A stretch of 60,165 bases of DNA from an uncultured Hyphomicrobiales bacterium (GTDB taxonomy: Bacteria; Pseudomonadota; Alphaproteobacteria; Rhizobiales; Beijerinckiaceae). Each line of letters begins with the position of its first letter. Position 1 is the first letter of the stretch. Below are positions 53,458 to 60,165 of the stretch, piece after piece. Under the pieces are notes generated by a model. It made no database searches, was not told the DNA's origin, and saw nothing but the letters and a program-made list of their open reading frames with translations. Position numbers and translations under genes: made by a program. Location of the stretch: contig CAIUWR010000086.1 of the NCBI GenBank assembly GCA_903902915.1, forward strand, positions 1 through 60,165, written 5' to 3'.

Positions 53458-54385
53458 CTGCGGGCTCCATCCAGAGGGGGAAGAGGTTGCTCGCCACCAC
53501 ATCCTCATAGGCGGGATGGCCGGTCAGCACGCCCATGTCCCGGCAGAACTGGTTCATGTTGGCCACCATCTTCGGCGCGAGAGCAGGATCATAATAGGGC
53601 AGATCACGCCGCACCAGTTCGGCGATCAACTCCGTCTCCTGCGGCGGGAAGACAGACCGCGCCGCCTGGGTGGCGAGCGAGGGGTCGGCGCGCAGCGCCT
53701 CAAGGGTTTGCGCGATGGCGCGGGCTGCGGCTGCGGCAGTTTCGGGCGAACGGGCGATAAGGGCGTCGCTGGTGGCGAGCGTAGGAAGCGTATAATCGAA
53801 CGCCGCCGCTGGCCCGTCGCCCCGGCGCACATCCAGCACGATCTTGCCAAAGCCCCCGCGCACCGCCAGCTCCGCCCCCATGCCATTGGCCCAAAAGCCA
53901 TCGACGCGACCCTCCTCCAGCGCGCGGGCCACGGTGACGCCGATGTTGACTTTGGGGCCGAGCGAGCCCTCCAGGGGCGCGATGCGAACGTCATCGCGCA
54001 CCGGGTCGATCCCGCCCTCGATCAGCAACCTGCGCAGGCCCATCTCCACCCAGGGGGCGGCGGCGATGCGCCGTCCGCGCATCACGCTGAGATCCCCGCG
54101 CTCGCCCGCAAGCTCCGCCCGCATGACCAGAAACCAGTACATGCCCTGGGAGAGCGCGCAGAGCAGCTTCATGCCCCGCCAATCGGAAAAGGCGGCGAGG
54201 CCCGCATGGGCTTCCGCGACCACGAAATCCGCCGTTCCATCGCGCAGGGCCTCATAGGTGCGCCCGGCAGGGGCCACCAGCTCCACCTCGATGTCGAGCC
54301 CGTTGCGTTTAAAAAACCCCAGCTCGGCGGCCGCCACCGCCGGGAAATAGGAATTGGTGATGAGATCGGGCACGGCGAGCTTCAT
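53450..54385 (-). CDS. NMT1/SsuA-like binding-protein homologue without signal peptide
   Basis: A 311-residue protein that begins MKLAVPDLITNSYFPAVAA with no signal peptide. It is close to the protein at 46333-47280 (PDLITNSYFPAVAA against PDFVTNSYFPAIAA) and to that at 4524-5456. Shared blocks include WRGMKLLCALSQGMYW, DGFWANGMGAELAV and LDVRRGDGP. It overlaps the small Rieske gene by 8 bp and is divergent from a GntR regulator, 59 bp away. A cytoplasmic ligand-binding or catalytic role is inferred, not shown. Confidence 0.78.
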   Translation of the reverse strand: MKLAVPDLITNSYFPAVAAAELGFFKRNGLDIEVELVAPAGRTYEALRDGTADFVVAEAHAGLAAFSDWRGMKLLCALSQGMYWFLVMRAELAGERGDLSVMRGRRIAAAPWVEMGLRRLLIEGGIDPVRDDVRIAPLEGSLGPKVNIGVTVARALEEGRVDGFWANGMGAELAVRGGFGKIVLDVRRGDGPAAAFDYTLPTLATSDALIARSPETAAAAARAIAQTLEALRADPSLATQAARSVFPPQETELIAELVRRDLPYYDPALAPKMVANMNQFCRDMGVLTGHPAYEDVVASNLFPLWMEPAGA

Positions 54386-54444
54386 GGATATATCCTTTGG
54401 CGTTCTGATGGGTATTCCGGCCTAAAAGTTGCTTTGAGTGAAAC

Positions 54445-55173
54445 ATGACCCAGCCCAGCGCCAGCCTGCCGCAACCGTTCCCGCCTCTGGACTTCGCCAA
54501 TAGCGAGGCCACACTGGCGGAGCTTGTGCGCAAGGCTCTGCGCCATGACATCCTGTCGCTGGCCTTCCAGCCGGGCATGCACCTGACCCTGCGGGAACTG
54601 ACCGAACGCTATGGGGTGCGCGCCACGCCGGTGCGCGAGGCCCTCTGGAGCCTCGTGGGGGAGGGCCTGGCGGAGAGCGAGGCCAAAATCGGCTTCCGCG
54701 TGCCGCGCCTCAAGCGGGACCGCCTCTCGGCACTGGCAGCCCTGCGGCTGCGCATCGAGCCCTGGGGCCTCGCCCAATCGCTGGAAACAGCAGGGAAGGC
54801 CTGGGTGGCCTCCGTGGAGCGCGCCTATACAGGACTCACCCGCGTCGATGCGCTCGTGGGCGACCAGCGCAAGATCGACGACAACTGGGAAAGCGCGCAC
54901 CGCGCCTTCCACATGGCGCTCCTGTCGGGCTGCCAGCCCGCCTCCCTGCTGCGGGAGGTGGAGGCCTGGTATGTGGAGACGGACCGCTATCGGCGGCTCA
55001 GCTCGCCGGGGCTCGGCGCCACGGCCGCCAACAAATACGACCACGACATTCTCTTCGAGGCCGTCATGTCCATGAATGCGGGCCTCGCGGTGGAGACACT
55101 TGAGCGGCATATTCTGGAGACCAGCCAGCGTCATCTGGCTTACTTCGACGCAGCGCATATGTTGGACGACTGA
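54445..55173 (+). CDS. GntR-family transcriptional regulator (FCD type)
   Basis: A 242-residue regulator. The winged helix-turn-helix (about residues 30-90) contains LTLRELTERYGVRATPVREALWSL, and the all-helical FCD ligand domain (about 95-225) has metal-site-like His and Asp residues. FCD regulators usually respond to small organic acids or pathway intermediates. It is divergent from the 54385-53068 pair and overlaps the end of the convergent molybdenum-hydroxylase gene by 34 bp. It probably controls one or both. Confidence 0.9.
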   Translation: MTQPSASLPQPFPPLDFANSEATLAELVRKALRHDILSLAFQPGMHLTLRELTERYGVRATPVREALWSLVGEGLAESEAKIGFRVPRLKRDRLSALAALRLRIEPWGLAQSLETAGKAWVASVERAYTGLTRVDALVGDQRKIDDNWESAHRAFHMALLSGCQPASLLREVEAWYVETDRYRRLSSPGLGATAANKYDHDILFEAVMSMNAGLAVETLERHILETSQRHLAYFDAAHMLDD

Positions 55174-57440
55174 GCGTCCAGCGCCTCCAGCACCCTCTCG
55201 GGGGTGAAGGGAATGCGGGTGAGGCTGGCGCCGCAGGCGTCCTCTATGGCGTTGGCGATAGCCGCCGCAATGCCCACCATTCCCGCCTCGCCAATGCCCT
55301 TCAGGCCCCCCGGCCCCGCCCCAAGCCCATGTTCGGCGACGAAGCTGGAGAATGCAGCGGGCATATCGGCGGCCCTGGGCACGCGATAGGTCAGCGGCGT
55401 CGCATTGGCGGGAGACTCGCCCTGATAGCGAAGCTCCTCGAACATGGCCTGCGCGAAGGCCTGCGCCGCCGCGCCCTCGATCTGGCCATGGCAGGCGCCC
55501 AGATCCAGCGCCCGGCCCGCATCGGCGCCCACCACGAGGCGCAGAACCGCGACCTGCCCGGTCTCCCCATCCACCTCGACCTCCGCACCGGACCAGCAGG
55601 GCATCCACGAGACATTGCGCGCGCCCATGGGGGTGGCGGGATTATAGGGCTCCTTGAAGCTCCCCCGCCCCGCGAATTCCCAGCCAACGCCGCCGTAATA
55701 GCTGCGGATCATGGGCTCCAGCGGATGCAACTCAGCCCCATGGCGGAGGCTCCAGCCCTCGAGTTCGAGATCGGCGGCGGCGCAGCCCAGCCGCGCGGCG
55801 CCGAAGGCCAGCAGCTGCGCGCGCGCATCCAACGCCGCCGCCTCCACCGCGAGCCCGGTGATGGTCGTGGCGCAGCTGACATGGGTGCCATTGTCGGGGG
55901 GCGTGTGCTCCGTATCCACCGCAGCGTAAGTCGCCGAACCGAACGGGCGGCCCAGCGCCTGCGTGGCGATGGCGCACATGGCCGCCGGGCCGCCTTGCCC
56001 GATGTCCACGGCCGCGGCGCTGACCATGACATCGCCGCGCTGGTTGAGCCGCACCTGCGCCTGCGCGTGATTGCCGGTGCCGCCAGCGTCCTTGATGCCG
56101 ATGGCGAAGCCCATGCCGCGACCGCTCTTGCGGGCGGCGGGCGGCATCTGCGCCACCAATTGGTCGAGCCCGGCGGCAAGATCGCAATCCATACCGCTGT
56201 CGTTCGGCGCAAAGGGCTGGCCCACCTTCAGCAGATTGCGCCTGCGCAGGGCCAGCGGATACTCCCCGCGCCGCCGCGCGATCATGTCCATCTGCCGCTC
56301 GGAGGCCCAGGAGGCCTGCGTACCCCCAAAGCCCCGGAACGATCCGGAGGGCACCGTGGTGGTGCGGATGACACGCGCGCAACTGTCGATTGCTTTCCAG
56401 GCGTAGGGGCCGCCGATGCGAAAGCCCGTCTTGATGGCGACCAGCGTGGAGGCGTCGCAATAGGCGCCGCCATCCAGATCAATGCGCGCCCGCCGCGCGA
56501 GCAGGCGTCCATGCGCGTCAAGCCCCGTGGTGAGCGTGAGCGAGGCGGGATGCTTGACCAGCGTCAGCAGGCTCTCGTCCATGGACAGCGCCAGCCGCAC
56601 CGGCGCGCCGGCCTTGCGCGCCATGAGCGCCAGCAGTGGCTCCATCTTGCAATAGGACTTGCCACCGAAGCCCCCACCGATGAGCGGCGTGTGGATGCGC
56701 ACATCATTCACCGGCATGCCGAAGATGCGGGAAATATCGGCGCGCAGCACGAAGGGGTCCTGATTGCAGGACCACATCTCCACCCGCGATCCCGACCACC
56801 ACGCCACATTCACATAGGGTTCGAGATGGTAATGATTGATGCGGCTGATGTCGAAAGTGTCGGTGAAGACCTGATCGGCGGCGCCCAGCCAATGGTCGGC
56901 GTCCCCATACGCGAAGCTGTATTCGTAGAGCACATTGGGCGCGGGATCGATCCTGAAGCCAGAGCCTGCGCCAAGCACCGGGGAGCCGCCCCGCGTGGGC
57001 TCCTCGAAGATCAGGGGCGCGCCTGGCGCCAGCGCGGCCGCCACGCTCATCAACGCGGGCAGCGGTTCATAATCCACCATGATCGCCTGCGTCGCGCGAA
57101 AGGCCGTCTGCTCGTCAACAGCAGTCACGGCGGCGACGACATCGCCCGCATAGCGCACGCGGTCCATGGCGATGACTGGCTGATCGCGCAGGCCCACCCC
57201 GTAATATGGATCAGGCAAATCCCGCAGATCCTCGCCGGTGATGATGCTGACCACACCGGGGATCTGCAGGGCGGCTCGCAGATCAATGCTTCGAATCCGC
57301 GCATGGGCGTGGGGGCTCCGCAGCAGCTTTCCGTGGAGCATGCGATCCACGCAGATGTCGAAGGCGTAGACACCGCCGCCCGTCACCTTCTTGCGGAATT
57401 CGGCGAAGCCTTCGTGACTTGTGGAGGCGACCGCGCTCAT
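55140..57440 (-). CDS. Molybdopterin-binding large subunit of a second xanthine dehydrogenase-family hydroxylase
   Basis: A 766-residue large subunit. The molybdopterin motif is in PLIGGGFGGKSYCKME, the active-site loop is GSFRGFGGTQASWASE as in xanthine dehydrogenase-like enzymes, and the catalytic Glu is in LKGIGEAGMVGI. The loop differs from that of the enzyme at 49224, so the two should have different substrates. I chose the ATG at 57440, which overlaps the small-subunit stop by 4 bp. Xanthine, nicotinate or another N-heterocycle is a possible substrate. Confidence 0.92.
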   Translation of the reverse strand: MSAVASTSHEGFAEFRKKVTGGGVYAFDICVDRMLHGKLLRSPHAHARIRSIDLRAALQIPGVVSIITGEDLRDLPDPYYGVGLRDQPVIAMDRVRYAGDVVAAVTAVDEQTAFRATQAIMVDYEPLPALMSVAAALAPGAPLIFEEPTRGGSPVLGAGSGFRIDPAPNVLYEYSFAYGDADHWLGAADQVFTDTFDISRINHYHLEPYVNVAWWSGSRVEMWSCNQDPFVLRADISRIFGMPVNDVRIHTPLIGGGFGGKSYCKMEPLLALMARKAGAPVRLALSMDESLLTLVKHPASLTLTTGLDAHGRLLARRARIDLDGGAYCDASTLVAIKTGFRIGGPYAWKAIDSCARVIRTTTVPSGSFRGFGGTQASWASERQMDMIARRRGEYPLALRRRNLLKVGQPFAPNDSGMDCDLAAGLDQLVAQMPPAARKSGRGMGFAIGIKDAGGTGNHAQAQVRLNQRGDVMVSAAAVDIGQGGPAAMCAIATQALGRPFGSATYAAVDTEHTPPDNGTHVSCATTITGLAVEAAALDARAQLLAFGAARLGCAAADLELEGWSLRHGAELHPLEPMIRSYYGGVGWEFAGRGSFKEPYNPATPMGARNVSWMPCWSGAEVEVDGETGQVAVLRLVVGADAGRALDLGACHGQIEGAAAQAFAQAMFEELRYQGESPANATPLTYRVPRAADMPAAFSSFVAEHGLGAGPGGLKGIGEAGMVGIAAAIANAIEDACGASLTRIPFTPERVLEALDAQSSNICAASK

Positions 57441-57913
57441 GACGCCTCCGCCACTTGGCGCGCGGCGCGGCGCACCGCTTCCACGATGGCGTTGTAGCCA
57501 GTGCAACGGCAGATATTGCCCGCGAGCCACTGGCGGATGGTCGCCTCATCAGGATCGCGATCACGCAGCAGCAGCGCCGTCACCGAGAGGATCATCCCCG
57601 CCGTGCAGAAGCCGCACTGGAAGGCGCCCGCCGCCAGAAAGGCCTGCTGCACGGGGCTCAGCGCGCCATCGAGGCCCAGCCCCTCGATGGTCGTGACCTC
57701 GCGCCCGTCCACCGCGAACATGAAGGTGGCGCAGCCCGTGACGGGGGCACCATCGACCAGCACCGTGCAGGCGCCGCAGACGCCCTGATCGCAACCCACC
57801 TTGCAGCCCGTGAGCCCGAACCGCTCGCGCAGCACATCGGCGACCACATGATGGGCACCTACATCAAACGCCTGTGTCTTGCCGTTGATGACGAGCGAAA
57901 CTGGAATGGTCAT
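57437..57913 (-). CDS. 2Fe-2S small subunit of the second molybdenum hydroxylase
   Basis: A 158-residue CoxS/XdhC-type subunit with two [2Fe-2S] clusters. The plant-type site is CDQGVCGACTVLVDG with the C of VTGCATF, and the second site is QCGFCTAGMI and NICRCTGYNAIVEA. It has no CoxG extension, unlike the small subunit at 47270. It overlaps both neighbours by 4 bp. Confidence 0.95.
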   Translation of the reverse strand: MTIPVSLVINGKTQAFDVGAHHVVADVLRERFGLTGCKVGCDQGVCGACTVLVDGAPVTGCATFMFAVDGREVTTIEGLGLDGALSPVQQAFLAAGAFQCGFCTAGMILSVTALLLRDRDPDEATIRQWLAGNICRCTGYNAIVEAVRRAARQVAEAS

Positions 57914-58788
57914 GATGCGTCTCCGGCGAGCGCTATGAGAAGACGGCGCGTGAGAACGCCGATCATGCGGCGCCTGTAAGGGGAACTCGCCAGCGCATCG
58001 CCCATGGGCTCGGGGACCGTGCGGGCGACCTCTTGCGCAATATCTGCGGCGGCGCTCCGCAGTTGCATCCCATCTATGGCCGCCACCGGCAAATCAATGA
58101 CCAAAGGACGCATAAAAGCGCAGCCTATAGCGAGCCGCAGGGCGCTCAGGCCTTCCAACCCATGCCCGGCCGCCAGATAGACCGACAGCATAGGGTGCAG
58201 GCTGCGGTCGGCCAGCAAACGCAATCCTTCACCGACATGGAAGGTGACGCCCTCCAGCAAGGCGCCCGGATAGCCGCCAATATCTGCGAAATGGACAATA
58301 TGACGACGCCCATCCGCATTAATCAAAAGGGCCTTGGCGCCAAGAGCAAAGCACGCTGGCGCCGCATCATAATGCGACGCGCCCGCCATGATGTTGCCGC
58401 CGATGGTGCCGGCATGACGAATGCGCGGATTGGCGAGGCCCCGCCAGATGCGCGGCAAATCGGGCAAGGCAGAGGCGAGAACCTCGCTGCTCGCGATGTC
58501 CTCATGGGTCGCAAGGGCGCCGATGAAAACCGACGCGCCTTCGCGCCGAATGGCGTGCAATTCGGTCACCCCGTCCAGCGCGATGATCTTCTCATAACGC
58601 GCGCCCAACTTCATGGCGTCAACGAGATCGAGCCCGCCCGCCATGAACCGCGCATGGGGCGAAGACGCCATCTCGGCGCAAGCCTCTGCGACCGAGCGCG
58701 GCCGTGCAAGGGCGAATGGCGCTATATGTTTGCGCGAGCGCATCCCGAAGGGGCCAGCCTGCGCAGCGAATGGCATGGGAACGGTCAC
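57910..58788 (-). CDS. FAD-binding medium subunit of the second molybdenum hydroxylase
   Basis: A 292-residue CoxM-type subunit. FAD motifs are MAGGLDLVDAMKLGARYEKI (a divergent first motif) and RHAGTIGGNIMAGASHYDA. The start is a GTG at 58788 with GAGGCG upstream. The operon order medium-small-large is typical of this enzyme family. Confidence 0.9.
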   Translation of the reverse strand: MTVPMPFAAQAGPFGMRSRKHIAPFALARPRSVAEACAEMASSPHARFMAGGLDLVDAMKLGARYEKIIALDGVTELHAIRREGASVFIGALATHEDIASSEVLASALPDLPRIWRGLANPRIRHAGTIGGNIMAGASHYDAAPACFALGAKALLINADGRRHIVHFADIGGYPGALLEGVTFHVGEGLRLLADRSLHPMLSVYLAAGHGLEGLSALRLAIGCAFMRPLVIDLPVAAIDGMQLRSAAADIAQEVARTVPEPMGDALASSPYRRRMIGVLTRRLLIALAGDAS

Positions 58789-58833
58789 GGATCACGCCTC
58801 GTGGCTCGAGATAGGGGCGGCCTAAACGCCGCA

Positions 58834-59703
58834 TCAGAACTCGTCGCTGGTGATCGACACCCCCATGCGGCGCTCCGTCACCCATTCCGCGAGGGCGACC
58901 ACGCCATAAAGCACGAGCCCCAAAATCGCGAGCAGCGTGATGGAGGCGAAAGCGAGCGCCGTATTGGCCGACGACGTGCCCAGCATGATCACATAGCCCA
59001 GCCCCGATTGCCCCGTGATGAACTCGCCGATGATGACGCCGATGATGGCCATGGAGAGGCCGATCTTCAATCCACTGAAAATATGCGGCGCCGCATAGGG
59101 TGCCTGCACGGTGCAGAAGATCTGCCAGGGCGTGGCAGTGAGCGAATCCGCCATGCGCACCGCGTTTCTGTCAGCGCTCATGAGGCCCGTCACCGTGGCG
59201 ATGACCACGGGAAAGAAGCCCATGAAAGCCGCCAGCAACAGCCGCGACGTCGGCCCCACGCCGAACCAGACGATGAACAGCGGCGCCAGCGCGACCTTGG
59301 GAATCAATTGAAAGACGAGAACATAGGGATAGATCGCCTGCCTTATGCGACGCGACAGGAACAGCGCCGAGCCCATAAACAGCCCGACGAAGGCGGCGAG
59401 CATGAAGCCGAAGACGGACTCCCGGATCGTCGTGACTGACTGTTTCATAAGGATCGGAAAGGTCGCGCTGATGACGTCCCAGATGGCGCTGGGCGGCACG
59501 ATGATAATGGACGAAATATGCGCCAGCCTAGTCCCGACTTCCCATATAAGGCAGAGTGCGCAAGCCAGCAAAACCGGCAGCAAGATTGGACGCATCTGCG
59601 CCATGCAAGGCAGGCGCAGATGCCCGCCTGCCTGACCAATGACGACCCGAAAGTCGAAGCGCGGCTGAGCGCGCCACCCCATGATCGACATAATCGACCT
59701 CAT
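58834..59703 (-). CDS. ABC transporter permease (SsuC/NMT1-type system)
   Basis: A 289-residue permease. The first helix ILLPVLLACALCLIWEVGT is preceded by about 35 mainly hydrophilic residues; an internal ATG near residue 34 is an alternative start. The ATPase-contact loop is in MADSLTATPWQIFCTVQAPY. It overlaps the binding-protein gene upstream by 4 bp. No ATPase gene lies between here and the hydroxylase, so it should be encoded beyond the right edge or elsewhere. Confidence 0.88.
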   Translation of the reverse strand: MRSIMSIMGWRAQPRFDFRVVIGQAGGHLRLPCMAQMRPILLPVLLACALCLIWEVGTRLAHISSIIIVPPSAIWDVISATFPILMKQSVTTIRESVFGFMLAAFVGLFMGSALFLSRRIRQAIYPYVLVFQLIPKVALAPLFIVWFGVGPTSRLLLAAFMGFFPVVIATVTGLMSADRNAVRMADSLTATPWQIFCTVQAPYAAPHIFSGLKIGLSMAIIGVIIGEFITGQSGLGYVIMLGTSSANTALAFASITLLAILGLVLYGVVALAEWVTERRMGVSITSDEF

Positions 59704-60165
59704 GACAGCAGCTTCTGAAATTCACCGAGGCCGCCGCTGATCTGCGACCAGTCCTTGGTCGGCAGCTTGATGTTTCCGGCGAACTTGTTCGAATACCAGG
59801 AAGACACATCAGGCCGCTTGCTATCGGGCCCGGCAAGATAGGTCATGACCAGATCGGTGATGGCGTCGTAGACCTTCGGATCGCCCCAGCCAAGGCCATG
59901 TTCAATAGCTTCGGGCTTGGCGATACCGAAGCGATGCAGGCCCATGCCGATGCGGATGAACTCGCGGGCGCCGGGGTTGAGCCCCGCCTCGGGGACAACC
60001 TTGAAGAAGATGTCGGCGGCCTCTTCAGGATTGGCGATGGTATAGGCGAGGCTCTCGAAAACCGCATCCGTCATGGCGGCGGCAAGCTCTGGGTCGGACT
60101 CGACCGCCTTCGTGGAGCCAACCAGCGCATTGCCATAGGTAGGAATGCCGACGCTGGAATAAAGC
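59700..60165 (-). CDS. ABC transporter substrate-binding protein, partial
   Basis: The reading frame is open to the window edge and gives the C-terminal 154 residues of an NMT1/SsuA-like binding protein. It has VGIPTYGNALVGSTKAVES, ANPEEAADIFFKVVPEAGL and a final WSQISGGLGEFQKLL. The N-terminus and any signal peptide are outside the window. With the adjoining permease it would import the substrate of the molybdenum hydroxylase downstream. Confidence 0.85.
   Translation of the reverse strand, partial: LYSSVGIPTYGNALVGSTKAVESDPELAAAMTDAVFESLAYTIANPEEAADIFFKVVPEAGLNPGAREFIRIGMGLHRFGIAKPEAIEHGLGWGDPKVYDAITDLVMTYLAGPDSKRPDVSSWYSNKFAGNIKLPTKDWSQISGGLGEFQKLLS

Noticed and set aside
54418-54434. Sigma-54-like CGGCCTAAAAGTTGCT upstream of the GntR gene
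   Set aside because: The spacing is right, but initiation would fall at the start codon itself, leaving no leader although a ribosome site is present; the -24 element is also poor.

Overview
The window looks like chromosomal DNA of a high-GC alphaproteobacterium, probably Hyphomicrobiales (Bradyrhizobium/Rhodopseudomonas/Beijerinckia-like). The protein families, the tight ATGA-overlapping operons and the many periplasmic binding-protein transporters suggest this. It is an accessory, nitrogen-scavenging region. Almost every operon either imports a small nitrogen compound or carries amidases, deaminases, deiminases or molybdenum hydroxylases able to strip nitrogen from one. I see no rRNA, tRNA or phage genes. 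Several insertion-sequence (IS) remnants mark past rearrangement.

Region 1 (1-6.5 kb): an IS3 orfA at the left edge, a possible CRISPR-like pair, a dienelactone-hydrolase/isochorismatase-fold operon divergent from a short-chain dehydrogenase, a TctC-type binding protein, and a binding-protein homologue without a signal peptide. IS3 and IS5 remnants close the region.

Region 2 (6.5-17.2 kb): a segment bracketed by two inverted remnants of one IS3-family element. It holds a 5'-truncated dabA, a DUF6671 fragment, a TetR regulator with two palindromic operators, and a seven- to eight-gene operon: OsmC, acyl-CoA-dehydrogenase-like flavoprotein, rhodanese, DsbA-like isomerase, a CmpA/NrtA-type ABC transporter and cyanase (cynS). 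It ends in a clear hairpin terminator. I read it as a cyanate-degrading operon with an upstream sulfur/cyano-compound branch.

Region 3 (17.2-32.5 kb): a large amide/N-heterocycle catabolic region. It contains atzG-atzE, a CodA-like deaminase, RidA, isochorismatase-fold hydrolase, cupin, creatininase-family hydrolase, two paralogous FAD oxidases, a Rieske oxygenase and an NMT1-type ABC transporter. Two divergent sigma-54 promoters sit between 29.0 and 29.3 kb. Allophanate hydrolase is split: the amidase part is at 30.8 kb and a stand-alone C-terminal domain at 17.2 kb.

Region 4 (32.7-40.9 kb): a textbook guanidine-assimilation operon. It has a sigma-54 promoter, a guanidine-I riboswitch, an ABC transporter, a DUF1989 pair (carboxyguanidine deiminase) and a biotin-dependent urea/guanidine carboxylase. 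Its product, allophanate, would be finished by the neighbouring AtzF.

Region 5 (40.9-47.3 kb): a possible structured leader RNA, a polar-amino-acid ABC transporter, a third DUF1989 protein, an amidohydrolase and another signal-less binding-protein homologue. This is the least explained system in the window.

Region 6 (47.3-60.2 kb): two xanthine-dehydrogenase-family molybdenum hydroxylases (one with a fused CoxS-CoxG subunit), a metallo-amidohydrolase behind a consensus sigma-54 promoter, a small Rieske protein with a third signal-less binding-protein homologue, a GntR regulator, and an ABC transporter running off the right edge. Four good sigma-54 promoters suggest that much of the region is under nitrogen control.
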